A DNA stretch of 14,342 nt. It comes from an uncultured Clostridia bacterium (GTDB lineage Bacteria; Bacillota; Clostridia; Christensenellales; UBA1242). A model generated the notes under the pieces. It did not search any database, was not told the origin of the DNA, and saw only the letters and a list, made by a program, of their open reading frames with translations. The stretch covers positions 1-14,342 of the forward strand of contig CANQCE010000016.1 in the NCBI GenBank assembly GCA_947589655.1. Direction: 5' to 3'. Shown piece by piece: positions 1-6,310 of the stretch. The first letter of the stretch is position 1. The number at the start of each line of letters is the position of its first letter. The translations under genes and the position numbers were made by a program.

Positions 1-68
1 CCGCATCTAATGCTGTTGACCTTTTTGAAACCATTCAAAAAATGCGTAAAAACGAAGTAAATGCATGA
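1..68 (+). CDS. C-terminal end of an unidentified protein (5' end outside window)
   Basis: The frame beginning at base 3 is open from the window edge to a TGA at 66-68 and encodes 21 residues ending in QKMRKNEVNA. Its composition (acidic, basic and amphipathic) looks like a helical protein tail. A second open frame starting at base 1 ends with TAA at 58-60 but gives a less protein-like, Phe/Leu/Lys-only tail. The hairpin terminator that follows at 81-108 fits a plus-strand gene ending here. The product cannot be identified from so few residues. Confidence 0.5.
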   Translation, partial: ASNAVDLFETIQKMRKNEVNA

Positions 69-80
69 AAAAAAATTAAA

Positions 81-108
81 AAAATGTCTTCTTTTAAGAA
101 GGCATTTT
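81..108. terminator. Bidirectional rho-independent terminator between convergent genes
   Basis: Bases 81-93 pair with 96-108 in a stem of up to 13 bp with one G-T pair; the innermost A-T pairs probably open to form the loop. On the plus strand the stem runs into a T-rich stretch (105-115). On the minus strand it is followed by the complement of the A-run at 68-80, a long U tract. It therefore serves both the plus-strand gene ending at 68 and the minus-strand operon ending at 144. Confidence 0.8.
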
Positions 109-143
109 ATTTTTGAACAATTCAATTTAAGAAAAGTTTGTTT

Positions 144-1595
144 TTAAAATTTTTCTTCCAAAAACCTTGCCAGTTGAACGCCTGCTGCGCTTGACATGAT
201 AAGCCCAGTTGTTTGCCCTGCGCCATCGCCCACGGCATAAAGATTTTTTATGCTCGTTTGAAAGTGCTTGTCCAAAACAATTTCATTGCTGTAAAATTTA
301 ATTTCTGGTGCATACAACAAATTCTCTGGGTTTGCAAAACCTTCCACCACTTTATCTACGCTGCGGATAAACTGCAAGATGTCCGTCATGGTGCGGTAGC
401 CCAGTGCAAATGTTATATCTCCTGCAACTGCGGTTTTTAAGGTTGGCACAACCTTGTTTTTTTCAAGTTCATAACTCCAAGTGCGCTTGCCTCTATAAAT
501 ATCGCCAAGCCTTTGAACAATAATATTCCCTGCACCAAGTTGGTTTAAGTTTTCTGCAACATTTATGCCATATTGGATAGGTTTGTCAAACGGATGATTG
601 AATTTGTGCGAGACCAAAATGGCAAGGTTCGTGTTTGTACTTTTTCTGTCCAAATAACTGTGACCATTGACCAGTGTCAAGGCATTGTCATACACTTCTG
701 TTGCCACAAAACCACTAGGATTTTGGCAAAAAGCACGAACTTTGTCACAAAACGGTGCTGGGCGACCCACAAATTTGGCCTCGTAAAAATATTTGTTTAC
801 ATCTTTCATCACCTCGTCTGAAAGTTCGTATCTAACGCCAATATCCACCGCACCTGCCCTGTTGGCTATGTTGTATTTTTTGCACATCTTTGAAAGCCAG
901 TCTGCACCCTTTCTGCCAACGGCAAGGCAAACATTGTCTGCATAAAAAGAGTGCTTGTCCTCACTGTTGAAAGCGGAAACTGTATGTATGCCTTTAACCA
1001 CATTGTCTTCAATAATCAAATCGTCTACAACTGTGTCGAACATCATGCTCACATGGTTATCTTCCAAATATTTTTGCAGTTTTGCATAAAGAAGATGTGC
1101 TTTCTCAGTTCCCAAATGCCTAATTGGAAAGTATATAAGGTCCAAATTTTCCTTTTTTGCTTTTTCTTGCATATTTTTAATTTCATCAGCATATTCAAGG
1201 CCTGTAAGTTCTTTGTTCCCTCCAAACTTTACATATATATCGTCTGTATAAGCAAAAAGGTCCTTGATTTCCTGAATGCTAAGCGCCTCTCTGAAAGATG
1301 GGCCATCGTTCCCTCCCAAATATAGGTTGTCCTTCACGCCGGTTGACAAATGATAAGAGTTCACTTTGCCGTCAGAAAAGGCCCCTGCACCAGAAAAACC
1401 GCAGGTAATGTTGCAAAACGGCTTGCATTTTAAGCATTTGCCAGCCTTTTCAATAGGGCACTCTCTATTTTCAATCCTTCTGCCCTGCTCGATAAGCAAA
1501 ATGTTTTTGTGCTTATTTTTTTGTATAAGTTCATATGCACAAAACACCCCACTTGGGCCCATGCCAACAATAATCAAATCGTATTTTTTATCCAT
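144..1595 (-). CDS. FAD-dependent dehydrogenase, COG2509 family
   Basis: This 483-residue cytosolic flavoprotein belongs to the uncharacterised COG2509 group of FAD-dependent dehydrogenases. An N-terminal Rossmann dinucleotide site, VGMGPSG, lies at residues 10-16, with the acidic end of strand 2 at LLIEQG (33-38). A cysteine-rich stretch follows (C46, C54, C57, C61, C65) and leads into the glycine-rich GFSGAGAFSDGK segment typical of the family. The C-terminus carries the second FAD motif, YAVGDGAGQTTGL. C54, C57, C61 and C65 are spaced like possible iron-sulfur ligands, but this is an inference. It is the last gene of a four-gene operon, starting 17 bases after the DUF1893 stop. A weak SD (AAGGGAA) sits 11 or so bases before the ATG. 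The substrate and electron partner are unknown. Family assignment is confident; function is not. Confidence 0.88.
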   Translation of the reverse strand: MDKKYDLIIVGMGPSGVFCAYELIQKNKHKNILLIEQGRRIENRECPIEKAGKCLKCKPFCNITCGFSGAGAFSDGKVNSYHLSTGVKDNLYLGGNDGPSFREALSIQEIKDLFAYTDDIYVKFGGNKELTGLEYADEIKNMQEKAKKENLDLIYFPIRHLGTEKAHLLYAKLQKYLEDNHVSMMFDTVVDDLIIEDNVVKGIHTVSAFNSEDKHSFYADNVCLAVGRKGADWLSKMCKKYNIANRAGAVDIGVRYELSDEVMKDVNKYFYEAKFVGRPAPFCDKVRAFCQNPSGFVATEVYDNALTLVNGHSYLDRKSTNTNLAILVSHKFNHPFDKPIQYGINVAENLNQLGAGNIIVQRLGDIYRGKRTWSYELEKNKVVPTLKTAVAGDITFALGYRTMTDILQFIRSVDKVVEGFANPENLLYAPEIKFYSNEIVLDKHFQTSIKNLYAVGDGAGQTTGLIMSSAAGVQLARFLEEKF

Positions 1596-1612
1596 AAAAA
1601 CAAATTCCCTTA

Positions 1613-2032
1613 TTAAGACTTTTTCATTTGTTCAATTTTTTCTTTTAATTTTGCATACGCTACGGCGCAGTCAGTCTCGTTTTGCACAGTTTCTTCCATT
1701 GGGCAAATGCCTGTTCCAGCGCGATTTACAATTTTCTCCACAAGCAAGTTATATGTGGTTTTTATTTTTTGCGCTTTTAAAAAATTTAGGGCAGCACTGC
1801 TTAAAACACTGGCATGCACGCAAGAAATTTTTGCAAGAGCAAACAGCATTGCCGCGGCCTTGCCAACAATTCTGTCCGCAACCGAAAACCCTTGCAAATT
1901 TTCTCCTTTGCCAATAAATTCCATCATGGGAGAAATCCCTCTTTTGGTCGAGACCAAAATTTTATCTCCTTTAACCAGCACGCAAGTGTTTTCTTGAACA
2001 AGCAAGTTTTTCGCCTTTTCAATATCAGTCAT
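1613..2032 (-). CDS. DUF1893 family protein (TM1506-like, deaminase fold)
   Basis: The 139-residue protein matches the DUF1893 family, whose founding structure, TM1506, has a cytidine-deaminase-like fold. Family hallmarks seen are the N-terminal VLVKGDKILVSTKRGISPM segment, the CVHASVLS stretch and the GTGICPMEE motif near residues 108-116. In true deaminases the corresponding places hold a zinc-binding His/Cys-Ala-Glu and a PCxxC. Here the catalytic Glu position reads Ser (HAS) and the second motif keeps one Cys (CPME), so classical zinc deamination looks unlikely. The ATG at 2030-2032 lies 2 bases upstream of the preceding gene's TGA (2025-2027), giving an 8-base overlap that suggests translational coupling. 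Its SD (AAAGGAAA) lies inside the upstream gene. The function is unknown; context points to a redox or cofactor role shared with its operon partners. Confidence 0.85.
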   Translation of the reverse strand: MTDIEKAKNLLVQENTCVLVKGDKILVSTKRGISPMMEFIGKGENLQGFSVADRIVGKAAAMLFALAKISCVHASVLSSAALNFLKAQKIKTTYNLLVEKIVNRAGTGICPMEETVQNETDCAVAYAKLKEKIEQMKKS

Positions 2033-2609
2033 TTTTGTTTCCTTTGTTCAACAGATATTGCAAACCAATTATAACAAATGGCACAACAACCGCTTGCAAA
2101 ATAAGCCCAATAAAACCTGTTTGAATTTGTGCCCAAACGGTGGCAACATTAAGTGGGCTAACAGTTTGGAATATTGCAACAATGGCTATAAATGCCACTC
2201 TGCCAGAAACCTGTGCAAGCAGCACTGCTGGAAAAGCCATCCACATATTTTTTGCGATGTGTTTTGAAAAAGCACCTGTCACTGCTGCAAAAACGGCGAG
2301 TTCAACAATCATATAAGGTAGGCGCACCAAAGCAGGCATAGGGTTTCCAAAGGCAAGAGTGATTAAAAAACTTGCAATTGGTGACATTATTCCCACGCCA
2401 AGCCCCCACCAAGTTCCAAGCAAGCATCCGCCAATCAGCACTGGAAGATACATAGGCAGCCACTGCACTCCGCCTGGCGCCCCTGCCACCAAGTGAACAA
2501 GTTGTGGCAAAACAACCGCCAAAGCAATCAAGCCAACAGAAACAAGCGTTTTTATTGTGATTTTTGTTTTTGTGTTCACATTTTTTAAAGTTAAAGCTGC
2601 TTCTAACAT
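2025..2609 (-). CDS. ECF transporter substrate-specificity (S) component, substrate unknown
   Basis: This hydrophobic protein has about six predicted membrane helices. It has the size (194 residues) and topology of an energy-coupling-factor S component, the membrane subunit that binds a vitamin or metal and docks on a shared T/ATPase module. No ATPase or T component is in the window, so it probably uses a module encoded elsewhere (group II ECF). The segment GAPGGVQWLPMYLPVLIGG near residue 45-65 is characteristic of small-molecule ECF S proteins, but I cannot assign a ligand. The start was chosen at 2609 because AAAGGAGAAAAATT sits directly before that ATG. An in-frame ATG at 2651 would add 14 polar residues and has no comparable SD. 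It is the second gene of the operon, 50 bases after the DUF362 gene, and overlaps DUF1893 by 8 bases. Confidence 0.78.
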   Translation of the reverse strand: MLEAALTLKNVNTKTKITIKTLVSVGLIALAVVLPQLVHLVAGAPGGVQWLPMYLPVLIGGCLLGTWWGLGVGIMSPIASFLITLAFGNPMPALVRLPYMIVELAVFAAVTGAFSKHIAKNMWMAFPAVLLAQVSGRVAFIAIVAIFQTVSPLNVATVWAQIQTGFIGLILQAVVVPFVIIGLQYLLNKGNKND

Positions 2610-2659
2610 AATTTTTCTCCTTTCAACATTTAATTTTTTTGCATATTGCAAAGAACTCG

Positions 2660-3550
2660 TCAGTCAAGATTTATAATTTCGTATTCACTGCTTCCCAGCC
2701 CAAGTTTTTCTGATGCTTCCACAATGTGAATGCCGTGTCTGGAATTCATCCTTTCAATCAACGACTTCTTGCCCTTGTCTTTTGAATTTATAACTGCATC
2801 GTAGCAACTTTGGTCAAGTGCAACAGGGTCCAGCGAAGCAAAAATGCCAATATCTGCCATTTCTGGTTCTGGCGGATGAGCATCACAATCGCAGTTCACC
2901 GAAAGCCTGTTTGCAACATTGATATATGCCATGTTGTCTGGCTTAAGATAATCGATAACCGCTTTGCACGCATCTGCCATGCTTTCAATAAATGCGTCTT
3001 GGTCGCGGTCAAAAAGGTTTGCCATCATAACATCTGGGTCTGACGTTTTGCCAACCGAGTGAATATATGCTTTTCCATTTCTGGAAGCAAGTCCAATTGA
3101 AATGTTTTTCAGTGCACCGCCAAAGCCGCCCATCAAGTGCCCTTTAAAGTGAGAAAGCACAAGCATGGAATTGTAATTTTTTAAATGTTCCCCAACGATA
3201 TCATATGGCAAATGGAAGCCGCCTTTCACAGGAAGGTTGAACTCGCCTTCTTCGTCCAAAATGTCGCATGGGGCAATGTCCAAAAATCCATGCTGTTTTA
3301 TTGCCTTCCAGTGGTCACTACTTTCAAACCTTTTGCCACGATAAGCGGTGTTACATTCCACAATTGTGCCATTAAGTTTGCTAACCAGTGGTGCGATGAG
3401 TTTTGGGTTTAAAAAGTTGTGCCCGCCAGGCTCGCCAGTTGAAATTTTAACAGCAACCTTGCCTTTTAACTCTTTCCCCAGTGCCTGATAAATTTTAAGC
3501 AGCCCTTCACTGGTAAGTTCTTTTGTAAAATACACTTTAGATTTTTTCAT
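2660..3550 (-). CDS. DUF362 domain protein
   Basis: The 296-residue protein matches the DUF362 family (PF04015). Signature stretches include KISTGEPGGHNFL near the N-terminus, LSHFKGHLMGGFGGALKN in the middle and NCDCDAHPPEPEMADIG followed by SLDPVALDQSCYD towards the C-terminus. Many DUF362 proteins carry an added two-cluster ferredoxin domain. This one does not: the remaining cysteines do not form a CxxCxxCxxxCP array, so it is the single-domain version. Biochemical function is not established for the family. It is the first gene of the operon, with a perfect SD (AAGGAGG) seven or so bases before the ATG and an extended -10 promoter just upstream. Divergent from it is the lipid-kinase gene. 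Family call is confident; role in the operon is inference. Confidence 0.88.
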   Translation of the reverse strand: MKKSKVYFTKELTSEGLLKIYQALGKELKGKVAVKISTGEPGGHNFLNPKLIAPLVSKLNGTIVECNTAYRGKRFESSDHWKAIKQHGFLDIAPCDILDEEGEFNLPVKGGFHLPYDIVGEHLKNYNSMLVLSHFKGHLMGGFGGALKNISIGLASRNGKAYIHSVGKTSDPDVMMANLFDRDQDAFIESMADACKAVIDYLKPDNMAYINVANRLSVNCDCDAHPPEPEMADIGIFASLDPVALDQSCYDAVINSKDKGKKSLIERMNSRHGIHIVEASEKLGLGSSEYEIINLD

Positions 3551-3578
3551 TGAACCTCCTTGAATTTTTCACAATAAA

Positions 3579-3607
3579 ATTATATCATAAAAATTTTCAT
3601 CTAAAAA
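3579..3607 (-). promoter_or_regulatory. Extended -10 promoter of the DUF362/ECF/DUF1893/FAD operon
   Basis: On the minus strand a perfect TATAAT (3584 to 3579) is preceded by TGA, forming an extended -10 element. The -35 region at 17-bp spacing is poor (TTTTTA), which is usual for extended -10 promoters. Predicted transcription start is about 3572, leaving a leader of roughly 22 bases that contains only the SD. There is no room for a riboswitch or attenuator. Confidence 0.7.
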
Positions 3608-3616
3608 ACAAATTAC

Positions 3617-3628
3617 TGAAAATTTTCA
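3617..3628. repeat. 12-bp palindrome between divergent promoters
   Basis: A perfect palindrome, TGAAAATTTTCA, lies between the divergent promoters of the DUF362 operon and the lipid-kinase gene. A one-mismatch half copy (TGAAAATTTTTA on the minus strand) lies near 3588-3599. It could be an operator, but AT-rich DNA gives such palindromes by chance, so the assignment is weak. Confidence 0.25.
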
Positions 3629-3658
3629 ACAATTTTATAGACAAAGTTAAATATAAAA

Positions 3659-3687
3659 TTGACTATTTTTTTATAAAATGATAATAT
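3659..3687 (+). promoter_or_regulatory. Sigma-A promoter predicting a leaderless transcript
   Basis: TTGACT (3659-3664), a 17-bp spacer and TAATAT (3682-3687) form a near-consensus promoter. The expected start point, six to eight bases past the -10, falls at about 3693-3695. This is exactly the ATG of the lipid-kinase gene (3694). No SD is present between promoter and start codon. Confidence 0.75.
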
Positions 3688-3693
3688 GTTTAT

Positions 3694-4587
3694 ATGAAAT
3701 GTGTTTATATTTACAACCCTACAAGTGGAAAACAGAAAAATTCCAACTTCCGCAATCTGATTGTGGATGAACTTAAAAAAACTTTTGATATTGTGGATGT
3801 TCGCCCAACAGGCAAAGCTGGCGATGCAGAAATTTTTGCAGAAGAGGCGTGCGGCGTTTACGATGTTATAGTAATCAGCGGCGGTGACGGCACAATGAAC
3901 GAGGTTATAAACGGCGTTGCAACCTGTGACAAACGCCCAAAAATTGGATACATCCCAACTGGCACAACGAACGACCTTGCACACTCGCTAAAAATCCCTC
4001 AAAATGTAAAAAAAGCGTTAAAAATAATAAAAAATGGGAAAACAACCACGCATGATATTTTCCGTGTAAACGACAGATTTGGAATTTATGTTTGCGCTTT
4101 TGGGCTTTTTACGGCTTCAAGTTATCAGGCATCTCAAAAACAGAAAAAACGCTTTGGAAGATTGGCATATTTCAAAAGCGGTGCAAAAGAACTTTTTGCT
4201 TCAAAGCCATTTCCTTTGGCAATAAAATATGAAAATATCACCCTGACAGGAAACTATGTGCTTGGAGTGATTGCCAACAGCAAATATGTCGCCGGCTTCA
4301 AAATCAACAAAATGGCAAACTGCAACGACGGCTTTGTCAACGTGATTTTGGTGAAAACAAATGTGCAAAAATTCATCACCATAACATCACTTTTTCGGGT
4401 TTTTCGCGCTTTTTTGTTTGGAATGAACTCACTCCGCCACAACAAAAAATGCATCCTTTTAAAACTTGACCAATTCCATGTGGAGGTGCCACAATCAACC
4501 ATTATTAACCTTGACGGAGAAAAAGGGTTTAAAGGCTCGTTCAATTTTCAAGTTTTGCCACAGCACGTGGAAATTTTTGTAAAATAA
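3694..4587 (+). CDS. Diacylglycerol kinase family lipid kinase (YegS/DgkB-like)
   Basis: The 297-residue protein carries the diacylglycerol/sphingosine kinase catalytic fold: NPTSGK at residues 8-13, the nucleotide-binding GGDGT at 63-67, PTGTTND at 88-94, CNDGF at 210-214 and a late LDGE at 273-276. The family phosphorylates diacylglycerol or related lipids at the cytoplasmic membrane face, recycling lipid turnover products in Gram-positive bacteria; the actual substrate here is not shown. Length is normal and the NPTSG motif at residue 8 fixes the start, since no earlier in-frame start fits. There is no SD, and the promoter places transcription initiation on the ATG. No terminator separates it from ddh 52 bases downstream, so the two may be cotranscribed. 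It is divergent from the DUF362 operon. Whether it is the essential DgkB or a YegS-like paralogue cannot be told. Confidence 0.9.
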   Translation: MKCVYIYNPTSGKQKNSNFRNLIVDELKKTFDIVDVRPTGKAGDAEIFAEEACGVYDVIVISGGDGTMNEVINGVATCDKRPKIGYIPTGTTNDLAHSLKIPQNVKKALKIIKNGKTTTHDIFRVNDRFGIYVCAFGLFTASSYQASQKQKKRFGRLAYFKSGAKELFASKPFPLAIKYENITLTGNYVLGVIANSKYVAGFKINKMANCNDGFVNVILVKTNVQKFITITSLFRVFRAFLFGMNSLRHNKKCILLKLDQFHVEVPQSTIINLDGEKGFKGSFNFQVLPQHVEIFVK

Positions 4588-4639
4588 AACACTTTTTTCC
4601 AAATTTTTCATATAAAAGAATAAATTTTAAGGAGATTTT

Positions 4640-5563
4640 ATGAAATTTGGAATTTGTGGATATGGAAATTTGGGCAAAGCAATCGAAAAAGTTATAACCG
4701 AAAAAGGCGGACAAATTGTGGGCATCTTTTCAAGACGAAGTGGCATTGAAAGCGCATCGAAAGCCAAGGTTTATAGCCTTGATGAAGCCAAAGATTTTAT
4801 CGGCAAAATTGATGTTATGTTTATGTGCGGCGGCTCGCAAGAAGACCTTTTGTGGCAAAGTCCACAAATGTGCAAATATTTTAATATTGTGGATACTTTT
4901 GACACCCACGCAAAAATTGCAGAGCACAAAAATGCACTGGAAAAGGTGGCAAAATCAAGCGGCCATGTGGCAATTTATTCTTGCGGATGGGACCCCGGTC
5001 TTTTCAGTTTAATAAGAGGGCTTGCGGCAAGCATTTTTGAAAACAGCCCACAAACCTTTTGGGGAAAAGGTGTAAGCCAAGGACACAGCGAGGCATTAAG
5101 AAACATTTCTGGAATTAAAGATGCCTTGCAGTTTACCGTTCCCAACAAAGAGATTTTAAAAAAAATAAAACAAAACCCTGCCATAAATGCAGACAAAAAC
5201 CGCATGCATGAGCGGCACTGTTATATCTGCCTTGACGGAACACGAAGTCAAGAAGAAATTGAAGAAGAAATTAGGAACACAGAAAATTACTTTAAAGGTC
5301 AAGAAGTTAAAATCTTTGTTTGCTCACAAAAAAAGATTGACGAATTAAAGCAAAAAATGTTTCATCAAGGAATTGTTATTGGCGGAGACAAAAATTCTTC
5401 TATGCAGTTTGCTGTTAAAATGGAAAACAATCCACAGTTTACCGCAAACATTATGTATGCTTATGCCAACGCAACAAAAAAACTTGAAAGTGGGGCATAT
5501 AACCTATTAGATATTCCAGTTAAATATTTAGACAATAATAGCAAACTTGACAGAATAATATAA
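4640..5563 (+). CDS. ddh: meso-diaminopimelate dehydrogenase
   Basis: Ddh (EC 1.4.1.16) makes meso-2,6-diaminopimelate from tetrahydrodipicolinate, ammonia and NADPH in one step, bypassing the acylated intermediates of the succinylase and acetylase routes. The 307-residue protein has the Rossmann GYGNLGKA near residue 7, VDTFDTH around residue 88, GWDPGLFS near 118 and FWGKGVSQGHSEALR around 140-155, all matching the well-studied Corynebacterium enzyme family. Length is close to the usual 320. A good SD (AAGGAG) lies seven bases before the ATG. It is the third dedicated step after DapA and DapB, whose genes converge on it from the other strand. No clear promoter is visible in the 52-base gap after the lipid-kinase gene, so readthrough from there is likely. 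A hairpin terminator immediately follows the stop codon. The call is strong. Confidence 0.95.
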   Translation: MKFGICGYGNLGKAIEKVITEKGGQIVGIFSRRSGIESASKAKVYSLDEAKDFIGKIDVMFMCGGSQEDLLWQSPQMCKYFNIVDTFDTHAKIAEHKNALEKVAKSSGHVAIYSCGWDPGLFSLIRGLAASIFENSPQTFWGKGVSQGHSEALRNISGIKDALQFTVPNKEILKKIKQNPAINADKNRMHERHCYICLDGTRSQEEIEEEIRNTENYFKGQEVKIFVCSQKKIDELKQKMFHQGIVIGGDKNSSMQFAVKMENNPQFTANIMYAYANATKKLESGAYNLLDIPVKYLDNNSKLDRII

Positions 5564-5588
5564 AAAGTGGAAAAAATCCACTTTTTTT
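5562..5588. terminator. Terminator between convergent ddh and dapB
   Basis: AAAAAGTGGA (5562-5571) pairs with TCCACTTTTT (5577-5586), with a five-base A loop and further T residues to 5588. The stem overlaps the ddh stop codon. The A/T arms give a U tract in either direction, so it can also stop transcripts coming from dapB. Confidence 0.85.
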
Positions 5589-5659
5589 AAAAAAAATTTA
5601 AAAAATTAATTGTTTTTTATTGTTTTTTTATTATTTTTTGTTATTTTTTATTATTTTTT
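5589..5659. repeat. Low-complexity T-rich tract between convergent genes
   Basis: About 70 bases consist almost only of A and T, with several imperfect tandem units of the type TTATTTTTT and TTGTTTTTT from about 5610 to 5658. On the dapB transcript it would be an A-rich 3' tail just after the stop codon. No open frame or hairpin other than the adjacent terminator is visible. Confidence 0.6.
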
Positions 5660-6310
5660 TTATTTTAACAAATCGTCCATAGAATAAAGCCCTTCATGTT
5701 TGTTTTCTATAAATTTGCAGGCTTTTATAACTCCTTCGCAAAACACAGAGCGGTTTAACGCACTGTGGGATATTTTTAAAACCTCGTTATTTGCATATAT
5801 AGATATGCTGTGCTCGCCAACAACCTCGCCCAATCTTAAACAAGACACCACAGGATTTATCCCAATTTTGTTTAATTCATTTAAAATTTGCTTACAAGAG
5901 CCACTTGGGGCATCCTTTTTGTGCCTGTGATGAATTTCTTGCACAAAAACATCGTTGCCGCCCAAACATTTAAAATTTTTTATTGTTTTAAGCAAAACAT
6001 GAAACATTAAGCTAAAATTCGGTTCCATAAAAATGGCAATTTCGTCTTTGAATTTTTCTATTTCTTTTAGATTTTTTTCATCGTGATTTGTTGTTGCAAT
6101 TATAATTGCGGCTTTCTTCTTCGCTGCTAAAAGCAAATTTTCGTATAGGCACTGTGCACTTGAAAAATCCACAACAACATTATAATCAAAATTCTCAGCA
6201 TCGGTGCGATTGTTTTTGTCTATGCCAAGATATTCAACCTGCTCTTTGTCAAGTTCCTGTTGCATCATGCTCCCCATGCGCCCAGCACAACCTATAAGCA
6301 GAACTTTCAT
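5660..6310 (-). CDS. dapB: 4-hydroxy-tetrahydrodipicolinate reductase
   Basis: DapB (EC 1.17.1.8) reduces the DapA product to tetrahydrodipicolinate with NAD(P)H, supplying the substrate of Ddh. The 216-residue protein has the N-terminal nucleotide site GCAGRMGS (7-14) and the catalytic segment EIHHRHKKDAPSGS (125-138), where H127 and K131 align with the E. coli catalytic His159 and Lys163. It also has GEVVGEHSI (161-169). The usual PSGT reads PSGS here, a conservative change. It is shorter than the E. coli protein (273) but near the short DapB form of other thermophiles and Firmicutes. Its ATG overlaps the dapA stop in an ATGA, with the SD GGAGGAG inside the last dapA codons, so translation is coupled. 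The assignment is strong. Confidence 0.94.
   Translation of the reverse strand: MKVLLIGCAGRMGSMMQQELDKEQVEYLGIDKNNRTDAENFDYNVVVDFSSAQCLYENLLLAAKKKAAIIIATTNHDEKNLKEIEKFKDEIAIFMEPNFSLMFHVLLKTIKNFKCLGGNDVFVQEIHHRHKKDAPSGSCKQILNELNKIGINPVVSCLRLGEVVGEHSISIYANNEVLKISHSALNRSVFCEGVIKACKFIENKHEGLYSMDDLLK

Noticed and set aside
1366..1917. 183-codon plus-strand open frame over the FAD enzyme and DUF1893
   Set aside because: It spans two clear minus-strand genes and the gap between them, has no recognisable domain and is Phe/Leu/Ser-rich, as expected for an antisense shadow.
2610..2651. Longer N-terminus of the ECF protein starting at 2651
   Set aside because: The ATG at 2609 has a strong AAAGGAG at proper distance. 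The extra 14 residues are polar and uncharacteristic, and the upstream ATG has no SD.
3551..3693. Possible riboswitch for the ECF operon
   Set aside because: The extended -10 promoter lies so close to the first gene that the leader is only about 22 bases.
3613..3984. 123-codon minus-strand open frame over the lipid-kinase promoter and 5' end
   Set aside because: It is antisense to the GGDGT region, covers a strong promoter and has no SD or family resemblance.
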